From Variovorax boronicumulans (GTDB lineage: Bacteria; Pseudomonadota; Gammaproteobacteria; Burkholderiales; Burkholderiaceae_C), in assembly GCF_029892485.1 (NCBI RefSeq), contig NZ_JARXVG010000020.1:1-64000 (forward strand): a stretch of DNA of 64,000 bases, written 5' to 3'. Every line of letters begins with the position of its first letter. Position 1 is the first letter of the stretch. This document shows, piece by piece, positions 35,914-44,345 of this stretch. A program made the position numbers and the translations under genes. The notes under the pieces were generated by a model. That model ran no database searches, was not told the DNA's origin, and saw only the letters and a program-made list of their open reading frames with translations.

Positions 35914-36474
35914 TCAGGGTTTTTTCGGCCGGTAGGCCTTGAGCGTGCCCGTCACCGTCACGTCCACCGTCACGACCACGAGGGCCGATTCCATCTTGCC
36001 GTTGTCCTGCCGCTTCATCGACTTGCGGGTGGTGGTCGAGGTCGAGCTGTCCTTCCAGCGGATCGTGCTGGAGCGCACCGCTTCCTTGTTGCCCTTGTAG
36101 TTCTGCTCCAGCACCGTGATGACGCCGGTGCCCGGGTTCTTGGAAAGGACGGAGGTGTGGTGCGGGTGGCCGACCGTCACGGAGGGATCGTCGATCCAGC
36201 CCGAGTCGTCGGCGAAGGTGACGTCGGTCGTGGTGGTCGTCGTCATCTCGTAGTCGCGGTACTGGAGGATGTCGCCGGGCAGCGCATCCTTGAGTGCGAC
36301 TTCGTCGCCCCAGATGTAGTCGTCGTCGTCACCCATCGGACCGAAGTCCGACGAGGTGCCGGCGCCGGCCTGGAGCAGGGCCTTGTTGGCCAGGTCCCAG
36401 CATTCGCGTGCGCCGACGTGCTTGCCGGCCTGGGCGCTGGCCCATTGGACGACCTTGGGATTGAGTGTTGCCAT
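35914..36474 (-). CDS. Candidate cysteine-hydrolase (CHAP/NlpC-like) T6SS effector
   Basis: The 186-residue protein has ARECWDLANKALLQAG near its N-terminus, then DALPGDILQYRDY and GHPHHTSVLSKN. This is the Cys...Gly-Asp...His order of CHAP and NlpC/P60 peptidoglycan amidases (nucleophile Cys in ECWD, His in HHTSVL). It resembles proteins annotated as BPSL0067 family. It is the last gene of the tssA-tssB-tssC-hcp unit, 65 bases after hcp, and small effectors next to hcp are often Hcp-delivered. No signal peptide is present. Substrate and toxicity are inferred, and no adjacent immunity gene is seen. Confidence 0.6.
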   Translation of the reverse strand: MATLNPKVVQWASAQAGKHVGARECWDLANKALLQAGAGTSSDFGPMGDDDDYIWGDEVALKDALPGDILQYRDYEMTTTTTTDVTFADDSGWIDDPSVTVGHPHHTSVLSKNPGTGVITVLEQNYKGNKEAVRSSTIRWKDSSTSTTTRKSMKRQDNGKMESALVVVTVDVTVTGTLKAYRPKKP

Positions 36475-36539
36475 CGCGTGTCTCCGGCTGAAGAGGGGTG
36501 AAGCGGCCTCCGGCCGCTGTCGGCAGCCGGAGAAGCGCG

Positions 36540-37022
36540 TCAGACCTTCTTGTTGGCCGCGATGTCCCAGCCGGTTTCCTTGGTGCCGTCGCCGGAACCG
36601 TCGGCCTTCTGGGGCGTGTACTCGTACTTGAACTTCGAGAAGTTCAGCGTGATGTTCTCGGTCAGGCGGTCTTCGCCGCCGCTGCCGCCGGTGTGGATGC
36701 TGCTCACCAGGATGTCTTCCATCGTGAGCTTGATGTACTCGAGCGGCGTGGCGCCGGCCTTGCGGACCACCAGCGTGCCCTTCTTGATGTGCTGGCCGTT
36801 GCAGCAGTCGAGCAACAGCAGGTGCGAGGCGGAGTCGACGTACTTGGTGACCGAGATGTCCTGCACGCTTACCTTGCCGGCGCCCGAGCCACCGCCGACG
36901 TGGCCGGTGCCGGACTGGCTGGCGCCCCAGCTCCAGGCGAGGATGTCGATTTCCTTCTTGTGCCCGTCGTCCTTGGATTCGCCGTCGACGCCCTCGAGCT
37001 TCAAAAACATGTCTGCAGCCAT
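36540..37022 (-). CDS. hcp: T6SS tube protein Hcp (TssD)
   Basis: The 160-residue protein carries every Hcp landmark: MFLKLEGVDGESKDDGHKKE, IDILAWSWGASQSG, GAGKVSVQDISVTKYVD, VVRKAG and STGG-type ending GGSGGEDRLTENITLNFSKF. It stacks into hexameric rings forming the inner tube and can carry small effectors in its lumen. The intergenic region before it holds two strong hairpins, which may set its own expression level relative to tssC. Confidence 0.97.
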   Translation of the reverse strand: MAADMFLKLEGVDGESKDDGHKKEIDILAWSWGASQSGTGHVGGGSGAGKVSVQDISVTKYVDSASHLLLLDCCNGQHIKKGTLVVRKAGATPLEYIKLTMEDILVSSIHTGGSGGEDRLTENITLNFSKFKYEYTPQKADGSGDGTKETGWDIAANKKV

Positions 37023-37117
37023 GATGCTTACCTTTCAGTTGTGTGTGAGTCAGAGAAAAAGGGCTTCCGTGCGGTGCCTAAGCGTTGGTGCCCGGGAGCT
37101 ATCAGGAGAACGAGCAA

Positions 37118-37159
37118 GGGCCTGTGTTTTCAAAGGCCCACCGAAGGCATATGCCTTCG
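37118..37159 (-). terminator. Double hairpin between tssC and hcp
   Basis: Directly after the tssC stop lies a perfect 18-base palindrome CGAAGGCATATGCCTTCG (37142-37159). Next to it GGGCCT (37118-37123) pairs with AGGCCC (37134-37139). No clear U-run follows, so this may be a partial terminator or an RNA-stability structure rather than a full stop. Confidence 0.45.
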
Positions 37160-38653
37160 TTACTTCCCACCCTTGGCCGAGGGCAGCTTGGACACCAGCC
37201 GCAGCGACACCGTGAGGCCTTCGAGCTGGTAGTGCGGGCGCAGGAAGAACTTGGAGGTGTAGTAGCCGGGGTTGCCCTCGACCTCTTCCACCACCACCTC
37301 GGCCGCGGCCAGGGGCTTGCGCGCCTTGGTCTCTTCCGACGAGTTGACGGGATCGCCGTCCACGTAGTTCATGATCCATTTGTTGAGCCAGCGCTGCATG
37401 TCGTCGCGCTCCTTGAAGCTGCCGACCTTGTCGCGCACGATGCACTTGAGGTAGTGCGCGAAGCGGTTGCAGGCAAAGAGGTAGGGCAGGCGTGCCGCCA
37501 GGTTGGCATTGGCCGTCGCGTCCGGGTCGTCGTACTCGGCGGGCTTGTGCAGCGACTGCGCGCCGATGAAGGCCGCGAAGTCGGAGTTCTTGCGGTGGAT
37601 CAGCGAGAGCAGGCCGGCCTTGGAGAGCTCGGCTTCGCGCCGGTCGCTGATGGCGATTTCGGTCGGGCACTTCTGGTCCACGCCGCCGTCGTCGCTCGGG
37701 AAGGTGTGCAGCGGCAGGTTCTCCACCGCGCCGCCCGACTCGATGCCGCGAATGCGCGAACCCCAGCCGTAGAGCTTGTACGAGCGGTTGATGTTGGTTG
37801 CCATCGCATACGCGGCATTGGCCCAGGCGTACTTGGTGTGGTCGGCGCCGGCGGTGTCTTCCTCGAAGTCGAACTCTTCCACCGGGTTGGTGTTGGCGCC
37901 GTAAGGCGTGCGCGCCAGGAAGCGCGGCATGCACAGGCCCAGGTACTTGGCGTCGTCCGAATCGCGCAGAGACCGCCAGCCGGCGTACTCGGGCGTGAGG
38001 AAGATCTTGGTCAGGTCGCGCGGATTGGCGAGTTCCTGCCACGATTCCATCTGCATCAGGTTGGGGCTCGCGCCGGTGATGAAGGGCGCATGTGCCGAGG
38101 CTGCGATCTTGGACATTTCGCCGAGCAGCTCGATGTCGGGCGGGCTCTGGTCGAAGTGGTAGTCGCCCACCAGCGCGCCGAAGGGCTCGCCGCCGAACTG
38201 GCCGTATTCCTGTTCGTAGATCTTCTTGAACATCGGGCTCTGGTCCCAGGCCGCGCCCTTGAACTTCTTCAGGCTCTTGGCCAGGTCCACCTTGGAGATG
38301 TCCATCACCCGGATCTTCAGGTGCTCGTCGGTCTCGGTGTTGTTCACCATGTAGTGCAGGCCGCGCCACGCACTCTCGAGCTTCTGGTAGTCGGGGTGGT
38401 GGATGATCTTGTTGACCTGGTCGGTCAGCTTGGCGTCGATCGCGGCAATGATGGCCTGGATCGACTTGGTCACGTCCTTGCCGATGACGGTGCTGTTGGT
38501 CAGCGCCTGCTGCGCCAACGTGAGCACCGCGGCTTCGACGGCGCTCTTGGCTTCGTCGCTGCGCGGCTTGAATTCTTTCTGAAGGAGCGACGAAAAGTCG
38601 CTGCCCGCATAGGCAACGTCCTTGAGTGCGCTCTGCTCGAGTGCTTCGGCCAT
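37160..38653 (-). CDS. tssC: T6SS sheath large subunit TssC
   Basis: The 497-residue protein shows the TssC (VipB) signature: KIIHHPDYQKLESAWRGLHY, FGALVGDYHFDQSPPDIELL and CLPRFLARTPYG-like ARTPYGANTNPVEEF. The C-terminal NYVDGDPVNSSEETKARKPL and YQLEGLTVSLRLVSKLP blocks are intact. It forms the contractile sheath with TssB and carries interfaces for ClpV-driven disassembly. Its start lies 53 bases downstream of the tssB stop. Confidence 0.97.
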   Translation of the reverse strand: MAEALEQSALKDVAYAGSDFSSLLQKEFKPRSDEAKSAVEAAVLTLAQQALTNSTVIGKDVTKSIQAIIAAIDAKLTDQVNKIIHHPDYQKLESAWRGLHYMVNNTETDEHLKIRVMDISKVDLAKSLKKFKGAAWDQSPMFKKIYEQEYGQFGGEPFGALVGDYHFDQSPPDIELLGEMSKIAASAHAPFITGASPNLMQMESWQELANPRDLTKIFLTPEYAGWRSLRDSDDAKYLGLCMPRFLARTPYGANTNPVEEFDFEEDTAGADHTKYAWANAAYAMATNINRSYKLYGWGSRIRGIESGGAVENLPLHTFPSDDGGVDQKCPTEIAISDRREAELSKAGLLSLIHRKNSDFAAFIGAQSLHKPAEYDDPDATANANLAARLPYLFACNRFAHYLKCIVRDKVGSFKERDDMQRWLNKWIMNYVDGDPVNSSEETKARKPLAAAEVVVEEVEGNPGYYTSKFFLRPHYQLEGLTVSLRLVSKLPSAKGGK

Positions 38654-38706
38654 GGTGGTTTCTCCTCGTGTACCGGTGTGTCAGGCGTTGGTGCGTCTTG
38701 GGGGAT

Positions 38707-39222
38707 TCAGGCGGCCGGCTTGCTGCCGTCCTCCGGCTTGGCGGTGGCGGCGAGCGACTGCAGCAGGGCCGGGTCTTCCAGCACCTTGGCCAGCAGTTCC
38801 TCGGCGCCGTTCTTGCCGTCCATGTAGGTCACCAGGTTGGACAGCTGCGTGCGTGCTTCCAGCAGCTTGTTGAGCGCGCCGACCTTCCTGGCCACGGCGG
38901 CGGGCGAGAAGTCTTCCATGTTCTCGAAGGTGAGTTCCACCTTGAGCTCGCCCTCGCCGGTGAGCGAGTTCTCCACCGCGAACGCGGCGCGCGGCTTCAT
39001 GGCCTTCATGCGCGAGTCGAAGTTGTCGACGTCGATCTCCAGGAACTTGCGGTCGGCCACGGGCGCGAGCGGATCGGTGGGCTTGCCCGACAGATCGGCC
39101 AGCACGCCCATCACGAAGGGCAGCTGGATCTTCTTCTCGGCGCCGTAGAGTTCGACGTCGTATTCGATCTGCACGCGTGGCGCCCGGTTGCGGGCGATGA
39201 ATTTCTGACTGCTCTTGGCCAT
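38707..39222 (-). CDS. tssB: T6SS sheath small subunit TssB
   Basis: The 171-residue protein has the TssB (VipA) opening SSQKFIARNRAPRVQIEYDV, LPFVMGVLADLSG, and the VELTFENMEDFSPAAVARKV block. It pairs with TssC as the sheath protomer, and TagJ is known to bind this subunit in other systems. Length is typical. Confidence 0.97.
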   Translation of the reverse strand: MAKSSQKFIARNRAPRVQIEYDVELYGAEKKIQLPFVMGVLADLSGKPTDPLAPVADRKFLEIDVDNFDSRMKAMKPRAAFAVENSLTGEGELKVELTFENMEDFSPAAVARKVGALNKLLEARTQLSNLVTYMDGKNGAEELLAKVLEDPALLQSLAATAKPEDGSKPAA

Positions 39223-39287
39223 GGCGATGCTCCTTGCGGGGGTAAATGGGGCGGTTCGATCAACAGGAAAAAATGGAGGTAGGGGCG

Positions 39288-40319
39288 CTATTCGGACGAG
39301 CGCTTGCCGGTCACGGTCTCGATCGTGTCCAGCGCGCCGGGCGCGAGGTTGGCCATGATTTCGAGAAAGCTCACGCCGATGAGCTTCTTGGCGCGGTCGA
39401 TCAGGAGCGGCGCGGGGTTGCCGGGCTCGGTCTGTTCGAGGAATCGGATCACGCGGTCGAGCGTCTGCAATGCGTCCTGCCGGTTCAGGATCTCGCCGCG
39501 CGCGGCGGCGGGTCGCGGCGCGCCACCGGCTTGCACGGCATCGCCCTCTGCGCCTTCGGCGGCATCGGCTTCTTCGGGCGCACCGATGGCGGCGCTGCAG
39601 GCCTTCTGCAGCATGCGGCCGATGGTGCGCAGCGGCGCCAGGTCGATAACGTCGGCGCGGCCGGTGCGCTCGACCAGCAAGGCTTGCAGCTTCTCGACCA
39701 GGCCGGGCACGCCGATGGCGGCCTGGATCAGCTCGGGCCGCTCGGCATGCAGCGCCTCAAGGCCACCCTGGATCTGTGCCGGCGAATAGACGGCTTCGCC
39801 GCCCACCGCATTGAGGGCGTTGTTGGCGACCGCGATGTCGCGCACACGGATCGCGCCCACGCCGGGCGCGACGCCCACCTGGGCGTCATAGAGGTCGCGC
39901 AGCACCATGGCCTCGTCGCCCAGCGGTGCGAGCGCGTTCAGCCGCATGGTCGGATCGTTGTCGTCGTCGGCATCGAGCTTTGGATGTATGCCGTCCCAGA
40001 ACCTGTCGAGCAGGCCGGTGAGCAACTGGAGCCCGGCGACGAAGCCGGTGAGGCCCTGCAGGCGCGTCGAGGCGCGCAGCAGCAGCACCGCGGGACGCAC
40101 GTCCTTGCTGCGGCGCAGGAGCGCATCGGACTGCTCGGCCACCTGGCGCCACTCCGGCTCCACCGCCGGGATGACGGTGTCGCCGAACTGTTGTTCGGGT
40201 TTGCCCTGTGCGGACGTGGTGAGCGCGGTGAAGTCCGCGTCGTACTCCAGATCGTCCCCGCATGGCGATGCCTCGCCAATGGGCGTGAGCAGTGCTTCTA
40301 CAAGTTCGTGAGTCAGCAT
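39288..40319 (-). CDS. tssA: T6SS cap/initiator protein TssA (ImpA family)
   Basis: The 343-residue protein has the ImpA N-terminal domain (LLTPIGEASPCGDDLEYDAD, RSKDVRPAVLLLRASTRLQG, LLDRFWDGIHPKLD). A short C-terminal region has the EPGNPAPLLIDRAKKLIGVS and FLEIMANLAP block found in short-form TssA. It heads the minus-strand tssA-tssB-tssC-hcp unit. TssA guides tube/sheath priming and polymerisation. Confidence 0.92.
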   Translation of the reverse strand: MLTHELVEALLTPIGEASPCGDDLEYDADFTALTTSAQGKPEQQFGDTVIPAVEPEWRQVAEQSDALLRRSKDVRPAVLLLRASTRLQGLTGFVAGLQLLTGLLDRFWDGIHPKLDADDDNDPTMRLNALAPLGDEAMVLRDLYDAQVGVAPGVGAIRVRDIAVANNALNAVGGEAVYSPAQIQGGLEALHAERPELIQAAIGVPGLVEKLQALLVERTGRADVIDLAPLRTIGRMLQKACSAAIGAPEEADAAEGAEGDAVQAGGAPRPAAARGEILNRQDALQTLDRVIRFLEQTEPGNPAPLLIDRAKKLIGVSFLEIMANLAPGALDTIETVTGKRSSE

Positions 40320-40320
40320 G

Positions 40321-40348
40321 TTGCCTGTTCGAGTTCGCTGGTGATAAT
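40321..40348 (+). promoter_or_regulatory. Candidate sigma-70 promoter for tssJ
   Basis: In the 71-base gap between the divergent tssA and tssJ starts, TTGCCT (40321-40326) and GATAAT (40343-40348) are separated by 16 bases and point toward tssJ. This is a pattern call only. Confidence 0.35.
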
Positions 40349-40390
40349 CAAAGATGCGTCAGGACCGGTCAATGCAACGAAGGGAATAGC

Positions 40391-40903
40391 ATGCGCACGC
40401 TGGGTACACACCATTCGTCCTATGAAGGCTTCAACGCTGCGGTAACGCGGCGCCGCGTGGCGGCCCTCGGGCTCGCTGTTGCAGGGCTTACCCTCGCAGG
40501 CTGCGCGAGCAAACCGGTGGTCACGCCGGTGAGCATCACGCTCGTGGCCGGCGCCGATGCCAACCCCGACGCGCGCGGCCGCGCATCGCCGCTCACGGTG
40601 CGCGTGTATGCGCTCAAGTCGCCCGGGCCCTTCGAGGGCGCCGACTTCTTCTCGCTGTTCGAGAAAGACCAGGCCACGCTCGGCGCCGAACTCGTGCAGC
40701 GCGAAGAAATGCTGCTGCGCCCCGGCGAAACAAAGAAGCTCGACCTCACGCTGCCCGCCGATGCCAAGTCCATCGCCGTGATGGCGGCGTTCCGCGATCT
40801 CGACCGCGCGCGCTGGCGCGAGGTGGTGCCGGTGACCACGGGCAAGCCGCAGGCGCTCACGGTCAACTTCGGCGCGCGCCAGATCCGCGTGGAAGCCAGG
40901 TAG
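40391..40903 (+). CDS. tssJ: T6SS outer-membrane lipoprotein TssJ
   Basis: From the ATG MRTLGTHHSSYEGF the product is 170 residues with a lipoprotein signal ending LTLAGC. The transthyretin-like TssJ body follows (VSITLVAGADANPDARGRAS, PLTVRVYALKSPGPFEGADF, LFEKDQATLGAELVQREEML, LRPGETKKLDLTLP). It anchors the TssJLM trans-envelope complex to the outer membrane. It stands alone on the plus strand between tssA and the convergent tssM-like/tssL pair. Confidence 0.93.
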   Translation: MRTLGTHHSSYEGFNAAVTRRRVAALGLAVAGLTLAGCASKPVVTPVSITLVAGADANPDARGRASPLTVRVYALKSPGPFEGADFFSLFEKDQATLGAELVQREEMLLRPGETKKLDLTLPADAKSIAVMAAFRDLDRARWREVVPVTTGKPQALTVNFGARQIRVEAR

Positions 40904-40923
40904 GGACGAGGCCTCGTCGTTCT

Positions 40924-42057
40924 TCATGGCGCACCTGCCGCCGTGTGGGACGACGGGCGTCCGGGCCGGACCAGCGGCTGGTCGGCCGGCAGGAAGCGCT
41001 CGAACAGATCGGTCACGAAGGCCCCGCCGCTTGCATCCGACGCAGCGGCCGTGAAATAAAGGCCGCGCCAGCGCGGCGCCCGCCCGCCCCGGCCGTGGGC
41101 CTCGAACAAGACCTCCGCCACCTCGCGCAATGCGGGCTGCAGCCCCTGCACCGCTTCCACGAACCCATGGATCGAAAGCCGGGCCGCGGCTCCGTGCTGC
41201 TCGCGAAGCAGAGCCATGCGCAGGGCATGCAGTTGCGCCGCGATGGGATCGAACAGGGCATCGAGCCGATCGCCTGCCGATGCGTTGGACGCGGCGAAAG
41301 GGTCCGGCAGGCGATGGCCCAGCGCCTGCGCCAGCACCTCGGGCGGCAGCGCACCGCGCAGCGTGGCGTAACCCGTCAGGTGCTCCAGGCCGGTGACGAC
41401 GAGGTAGGTGGGCAGTTGCAGGCGCAGCGTGTCGCCCGCCTCGTCGAGCAGTCGGCGCATGCGCGCGGCAAGAGGCCGCAGGTCCTCGGCATCCGCCTGC
41501 AGCAGCTCGCTTGCGGAGAAACACACGACCACGCCATTGAGCGGCAGCCGGTCGCGCCGCTCGGCCAGCGCCAGGAGCGCCTGCAGCCACAGGCCGCGCG
41601 TGCGGGGCGCGGCGGCGGTCTCGCCGACCGCGGCGGGCTGCACCTCGATGGCCGCCAGCGCACCGGTCAGCCACCAGCGCCAGCAGTTTGGGTCGTCGGC
41701 CTGGCTGTCGGGCAGCGCGAGGCGCTCGCCCTGTGCGGTGGCGAGCAGTCCCGGCAGGTCGGCGGCCGCATCGCCGAGGAACAGGAACCACGGTGCCGGG
41801 GCCACCGGTCCGTGCGACGCCCGTGCGGGCCGCGGCGCCTGCCGCAACGCCTGGCGCGCCAGCGCCATCGATTCGCGCAGCGCATCGACGGCCGCGTTGT
41901 CCACCGGCGCATCGAGCGTTTCGATGCGCCGCAGCAATGCGCGCCGCCGCGCGCCGCGGCCCGCGTCGTGCACCATGGCGTAGAGCATTCCGAAGCCCAG
42001 CAGGCACAACGCCAGCAGTGCCCAGAACAGGTGGACGGGCGATATCAGCGCAGTCAT
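40924..42057 (-). CDS. Short TssM/IcmF N-terminal-like protein lacking Walker A
   Basis: The 377-residue protein starts at an ATGA overlap with tssL. It has one TM helix (about 8-29), then a domain following the cytoplasmic GTPase-like part of TssM: WFLFLGDAAADLPGLL in place of the usual Gly-rich P-loop, LPLNGVVVCFSASELLQ, LPTYLVVTGLEHLTGYATL and RGLYFTAAASDAS. The lysine-containing P-loop is lost and the large periplasmic part of TssM is absent. It may be a TssM-derived accessory membrane protein working with TssL. A full TssM is not found in the window. Confidence 0.7.
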   Translation of the reverse strand: MTALISPVHLFWALLALCLLGFGMLYAMVHDAGRGARRRALLRRIETLDAPVDNAAVDALRESMALARQALRQAPRPARASHGPVAPAPWFLFLGDAAADLPGLLATAQGERLALPDSQADDPNCWRWWLTGALAAIEVQPAAVGETAAAPRTRGLWLQALLALAERRDRLPLNGVVVCFSASELLQADAEDLRPLAARMRRLLDEAGDTLRLQLPTYLVVTGLEHLTGYATLRGALPPEVLAQALGHRLPDPFAASNASAGDRLDALFDPIAAQLHALRMALLREQHGAAARLSIHGFVEAVQGLQPALREVAEVLFEAHGRGGRAPRWRGLYFTAAASDASGGAFVTDLFERFLPADQPLVRPGRPSSHTAAGAP

Positions 42058-43379
42058 CGCGCGACCGTTTCGAGGAACACGAAGTCGGCGATCAGCCGCT
42101 CGCCGTTCTTGCTGGCCGCGAGCGCTTCGCGCAGCCGCAGCAGGTAGGCCGAGGCCAATTCGAACGGCGGGCGGTCCGAGGCTTCGGTGAACGGCATCGG
42201 CGATGAAAGCACCGTGATCAGCACGCTGCCGAAAGGCGGGCTCACCAGCCAGCTCGACGGGATGTCGCGGCCCAGCTCGAGCGTTGCGCCGGCATGCAGT
42301 TGCGTGGGCGCCTGCCCGGCATTGAGGTGCATGACCGAGCCGTCGACGGTGTAGTAGTCGACCCAGATGTAGCTGTCGTGCCGCGGCGCCACCACCTGCA
42401 CGCGCACGTTGTCGCCTTCGCGCAGCTGGCGGTCGCGAGCCGTGGGGGCGTCCACGTCCAGCCCGTAGTTCTTCTCCTGGTTGCGTATCTGGTAGGGCTT
42501 GAGGATGGCGAACACCTCGCAGTGCGGCCACACGCGCAGGCCGACGTCGAAGCGCGGCGAGGTCACGCCCGGCATGGCGCTCACTTCGCGCGCCACGCGC
42601 GGCTGGTCCTCGGGCAGCGAGACGAAGCCGGTCACCTGCGTGTGGCCGTCCTTGCCCACCGACGTCGACAGATCGGCACAGGCGTAGCCCTGCAGGTGCT
42701 CGTCGATGCGCTGCGTCAACGCGGTCCGTGTCGTCGCCGGCCCCGAGGCCATGAGCCACAGCAGGTAGAGCAGGGGCAGCAGCAAGGCCAGCGCCGCGCT
42801 CGCGCGCAGCAGTGCCCGGTCGCGCCGACGGGTGTCGGTGGGGCCGCGCGGATCGGGCACGGCGTAGGGCTGGGGCGTGATGTGGTCCTGCACCAGGCTT
42901 CCGAGCGGCAGCGGCCGCAGGCGCAGCTGGCGGCCGTGCAGGTCCTTGAGCTTGCCGAGTTCGCCGCGGTCGCCGTCCTCGAAGTAGTACTGGCCCTTGA
43001 AGCCGTGCGCGAGCGCATGCCAGTAGACCTCGCGCACCTCGTCGTCCTGCGCGGTCAGCGCCGAGAGGTGATGGAAGAACTCGCTGTGCGCGTTGTTGGA
43101 GTTGAAGAGCTGCACCTGCAGCGGCGCGGCGCCGGCGTCCGCGCCGGGGTGGCGCGCGAGGATCTCGTCGATCCACGCCACCATCGCGAAGACGGCCGAT
43201 TCGACCTGCGGCCCGGGGGTGCCCGATGCTTCGGCCCGGGCGCGCGCCGCGTCGAGCAGCCGGCGGGCCTGCTGCTGTGCGGCGTCATGCGAAAGGGCCG
43301 GGCGTGCGGCCGCGATGGAGGCGTCCAGCGCGAGGCCGAACGAGATGAAGGTCGAGAAGCAGTCGAGCAGCCGGGCCAT
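42054..43379 (-). CDS. tssL: T6SS membrane protein TssL (DotU) with DUF4384-like extension
   Basis: The 441-residue protein has the cytoplasmic DotU/TssL domain (AVFAMVAWIDEILARHPGAD, LQVQLFNSNNAHSEFFHHLS, REVYWHALAHGFKGQYYFED) and a TM helix (about 190-210, LALLLPLLYLLWLM). Unusually, the periplasmic part is a BON-like segment (TGFVSLPEDQPRVAREVSAM) followed by a DUF4384-like domain (NVRVQVVAPRHDSYIWVDYY, LITVLSSPMPF) rather than the more familiar OmpA-like peptidoglycan-binding tail. It is coupled to the tssM-like gene downstream. Confidence 0.85.
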   Translation of the reverse strand: MARLLDCFSTFISFGLALDASIAAARPALSHDAAQQQARRLLDAARARAEASGTPGPQVESAVFAMVAWIDEILARHPGADAGAAPLQVQLFNSNNAHSEFFHHLSALTAQDDEVREVYWHALAHGFKGQYYFEDGDRGELGKLKDLHGRQLRLRPLPLGSLVQDHITPQPYAVPDPRGPTDTRRRDRALLRASAALALLLPLLYLLWLMASGPATTRTALTQRIDEHLQGYACADLSTSVGKDGHTQVTGFVSLPEDQPRVAREVSAMPGVTSPRFDVGLRVWPHCEVFAILKPYQIRNQEKNYGLDVDAPTARDRQLREGDNVRVQVVAPRHDSYIWVDYYTVDGSVMHLNAGQAPTQLHAGATLELGRDIPSSWLVSPPFGSVLITVLSSPMPFTEASDRPPFELASAYLLRLREALAASKNGERLIADFVFLETVAR

Positions 43380-43622
43380 GGACGTGCCCGCTCAAGCGTG
43401 CATTGCGAAGGATGCGCTGCACCGGCGTCTGCATCGATGGCACATGCCCATGTCCCCGGTTCCTTCGAGTGGAAGTTCATTCTTCCAAAGGGGTCGGGGG
43501 GCAGCCATACCGCTTGGGGTCTATGCCGTTGGTGGGGCCGGGCGGCCTTGCTGTGCGGGGCAATCGCCGTTATCTTCGACAATCGCTGACTTCCACGCAG
43601 CTGGAACAACGGAACCCAAGCC
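43380..43622. other. Divergent intergenic region tssL / response regulator
   Basis: This 243-base gap must hold the promoters for tssL (leftward) and the response regulator (rightward). I see no convincing -35/-10 pair, operator repeat or RNA structure that I would defend. Confidence 0.4.
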
Positions 43623-44312
43623 ATGAAAATCCTGATCGCCGACGACCACCGGCTCGTCATCGAGGCGGTCAAGGCCAAGTTGTCGGAGCTTGAGCCCGGC
43701 ATCGAATTCGTGCTGGCGATGAGCGTCGACGAGTTGCTTGCAGGCGCGAACGACGACCTCGACCTGGCCCTGATCGATCTCAACATGCCCGGCGCCGATG
43801 GCCAGGCGCACATCGACGAAATCCGGCGCCGGCATCCGGCCGTTCCGGTGATCGTGCTGTCGGGCTACGAAGACCCGGCCATCATGCGCAGCGCCCTGGA
43901 GCGCGGCGTTCTGGGATTCATTCCAAAAGCTTACTCACCGGAAGTCATGATCTCGGCCGTGCGGCTGGTGCTGGCGGGCGGCGTGTACGTGCCGCCGATG
44001 ATGCTCACGGCATTGCCGCCGGGCATCGTGGCCGGTGTGGCTCCGCAGGGCGGCGGCGAAGCGCTGACGCGGGGCGGCGGTGGCGCCGGCCAGACGCTGG
44101 AGCACCTGCGCAGCGTGCTGACCGAGCGGCAGGTCGAGGTGCTGCAGCTGCTCTCGCAAGGCAAGCCCAACAAGCTGATCGGGCGCAGCCTGGGCATCAG
44201 CGAAGGGACGGTGAAGATCCATCTGGCCGCGATCTTCAGGGCGCTGAATGTGCGCAACCGGACCGAGGCCGTGGTGGCTGCGCAGGCTTTGACTGAGGCG
44301 CAGCAGGCCTGA
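43623..44312 (+). CDS. NarL/FixJ-family response regulator, orphan
   Basis: The 229-residue protein has a receiver domain (ILIADDHRLVIEAV, phospho-acceptor D52 in LALIDLNMPG, Ser and Lys in VLSGYE and IPKAYS). A Gly-rich linker leads to a LuxR-type HTH (LTERQVEVLQLLSQGKPNKL, LGISEGTVKIHLAAIFRALN). No histidine kinase is adjacent. It is divergent from tssL across 243 bases and could regulate the T6SS, but no target site is visible. Confidence 0.9.
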   Translation: MKILIADDHRLVIEAVKAKLSELEPGIEFVLAMSVDELLAGANDDLDLALIDLNMPGADGQAHIDEIRRRHPAVPVIVLSGYEDPAIMRSALERGVLGFIPKAYSPEVMISAVRLVLAGGVYVPPMMLTALPPGIVAGVAPQGGGEALTRGGGGAGQTLEHLRSVLTERQVEVLQLLSQGKPNKLIGRSLGISEGTVKIHLAAIFRALNVRNRTEAVVAAQALTEAQQA

Positions 44313-44334
44313 ACCCGCGGCCTTCGGGGCGGGT
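44313..44334 (+). terminator. Hairpin after the response regulator
   Basis: ACCCGC (44313-44318) pairs with GCGGGT (44329-44334) one base after the response-regulator stop, with a GC-rich loop including TTCG. There is no U-run, so terminator strength is uncertain. Confidence 0.4.
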
Positions 44335-44345
44335 GCGCAGGACAC

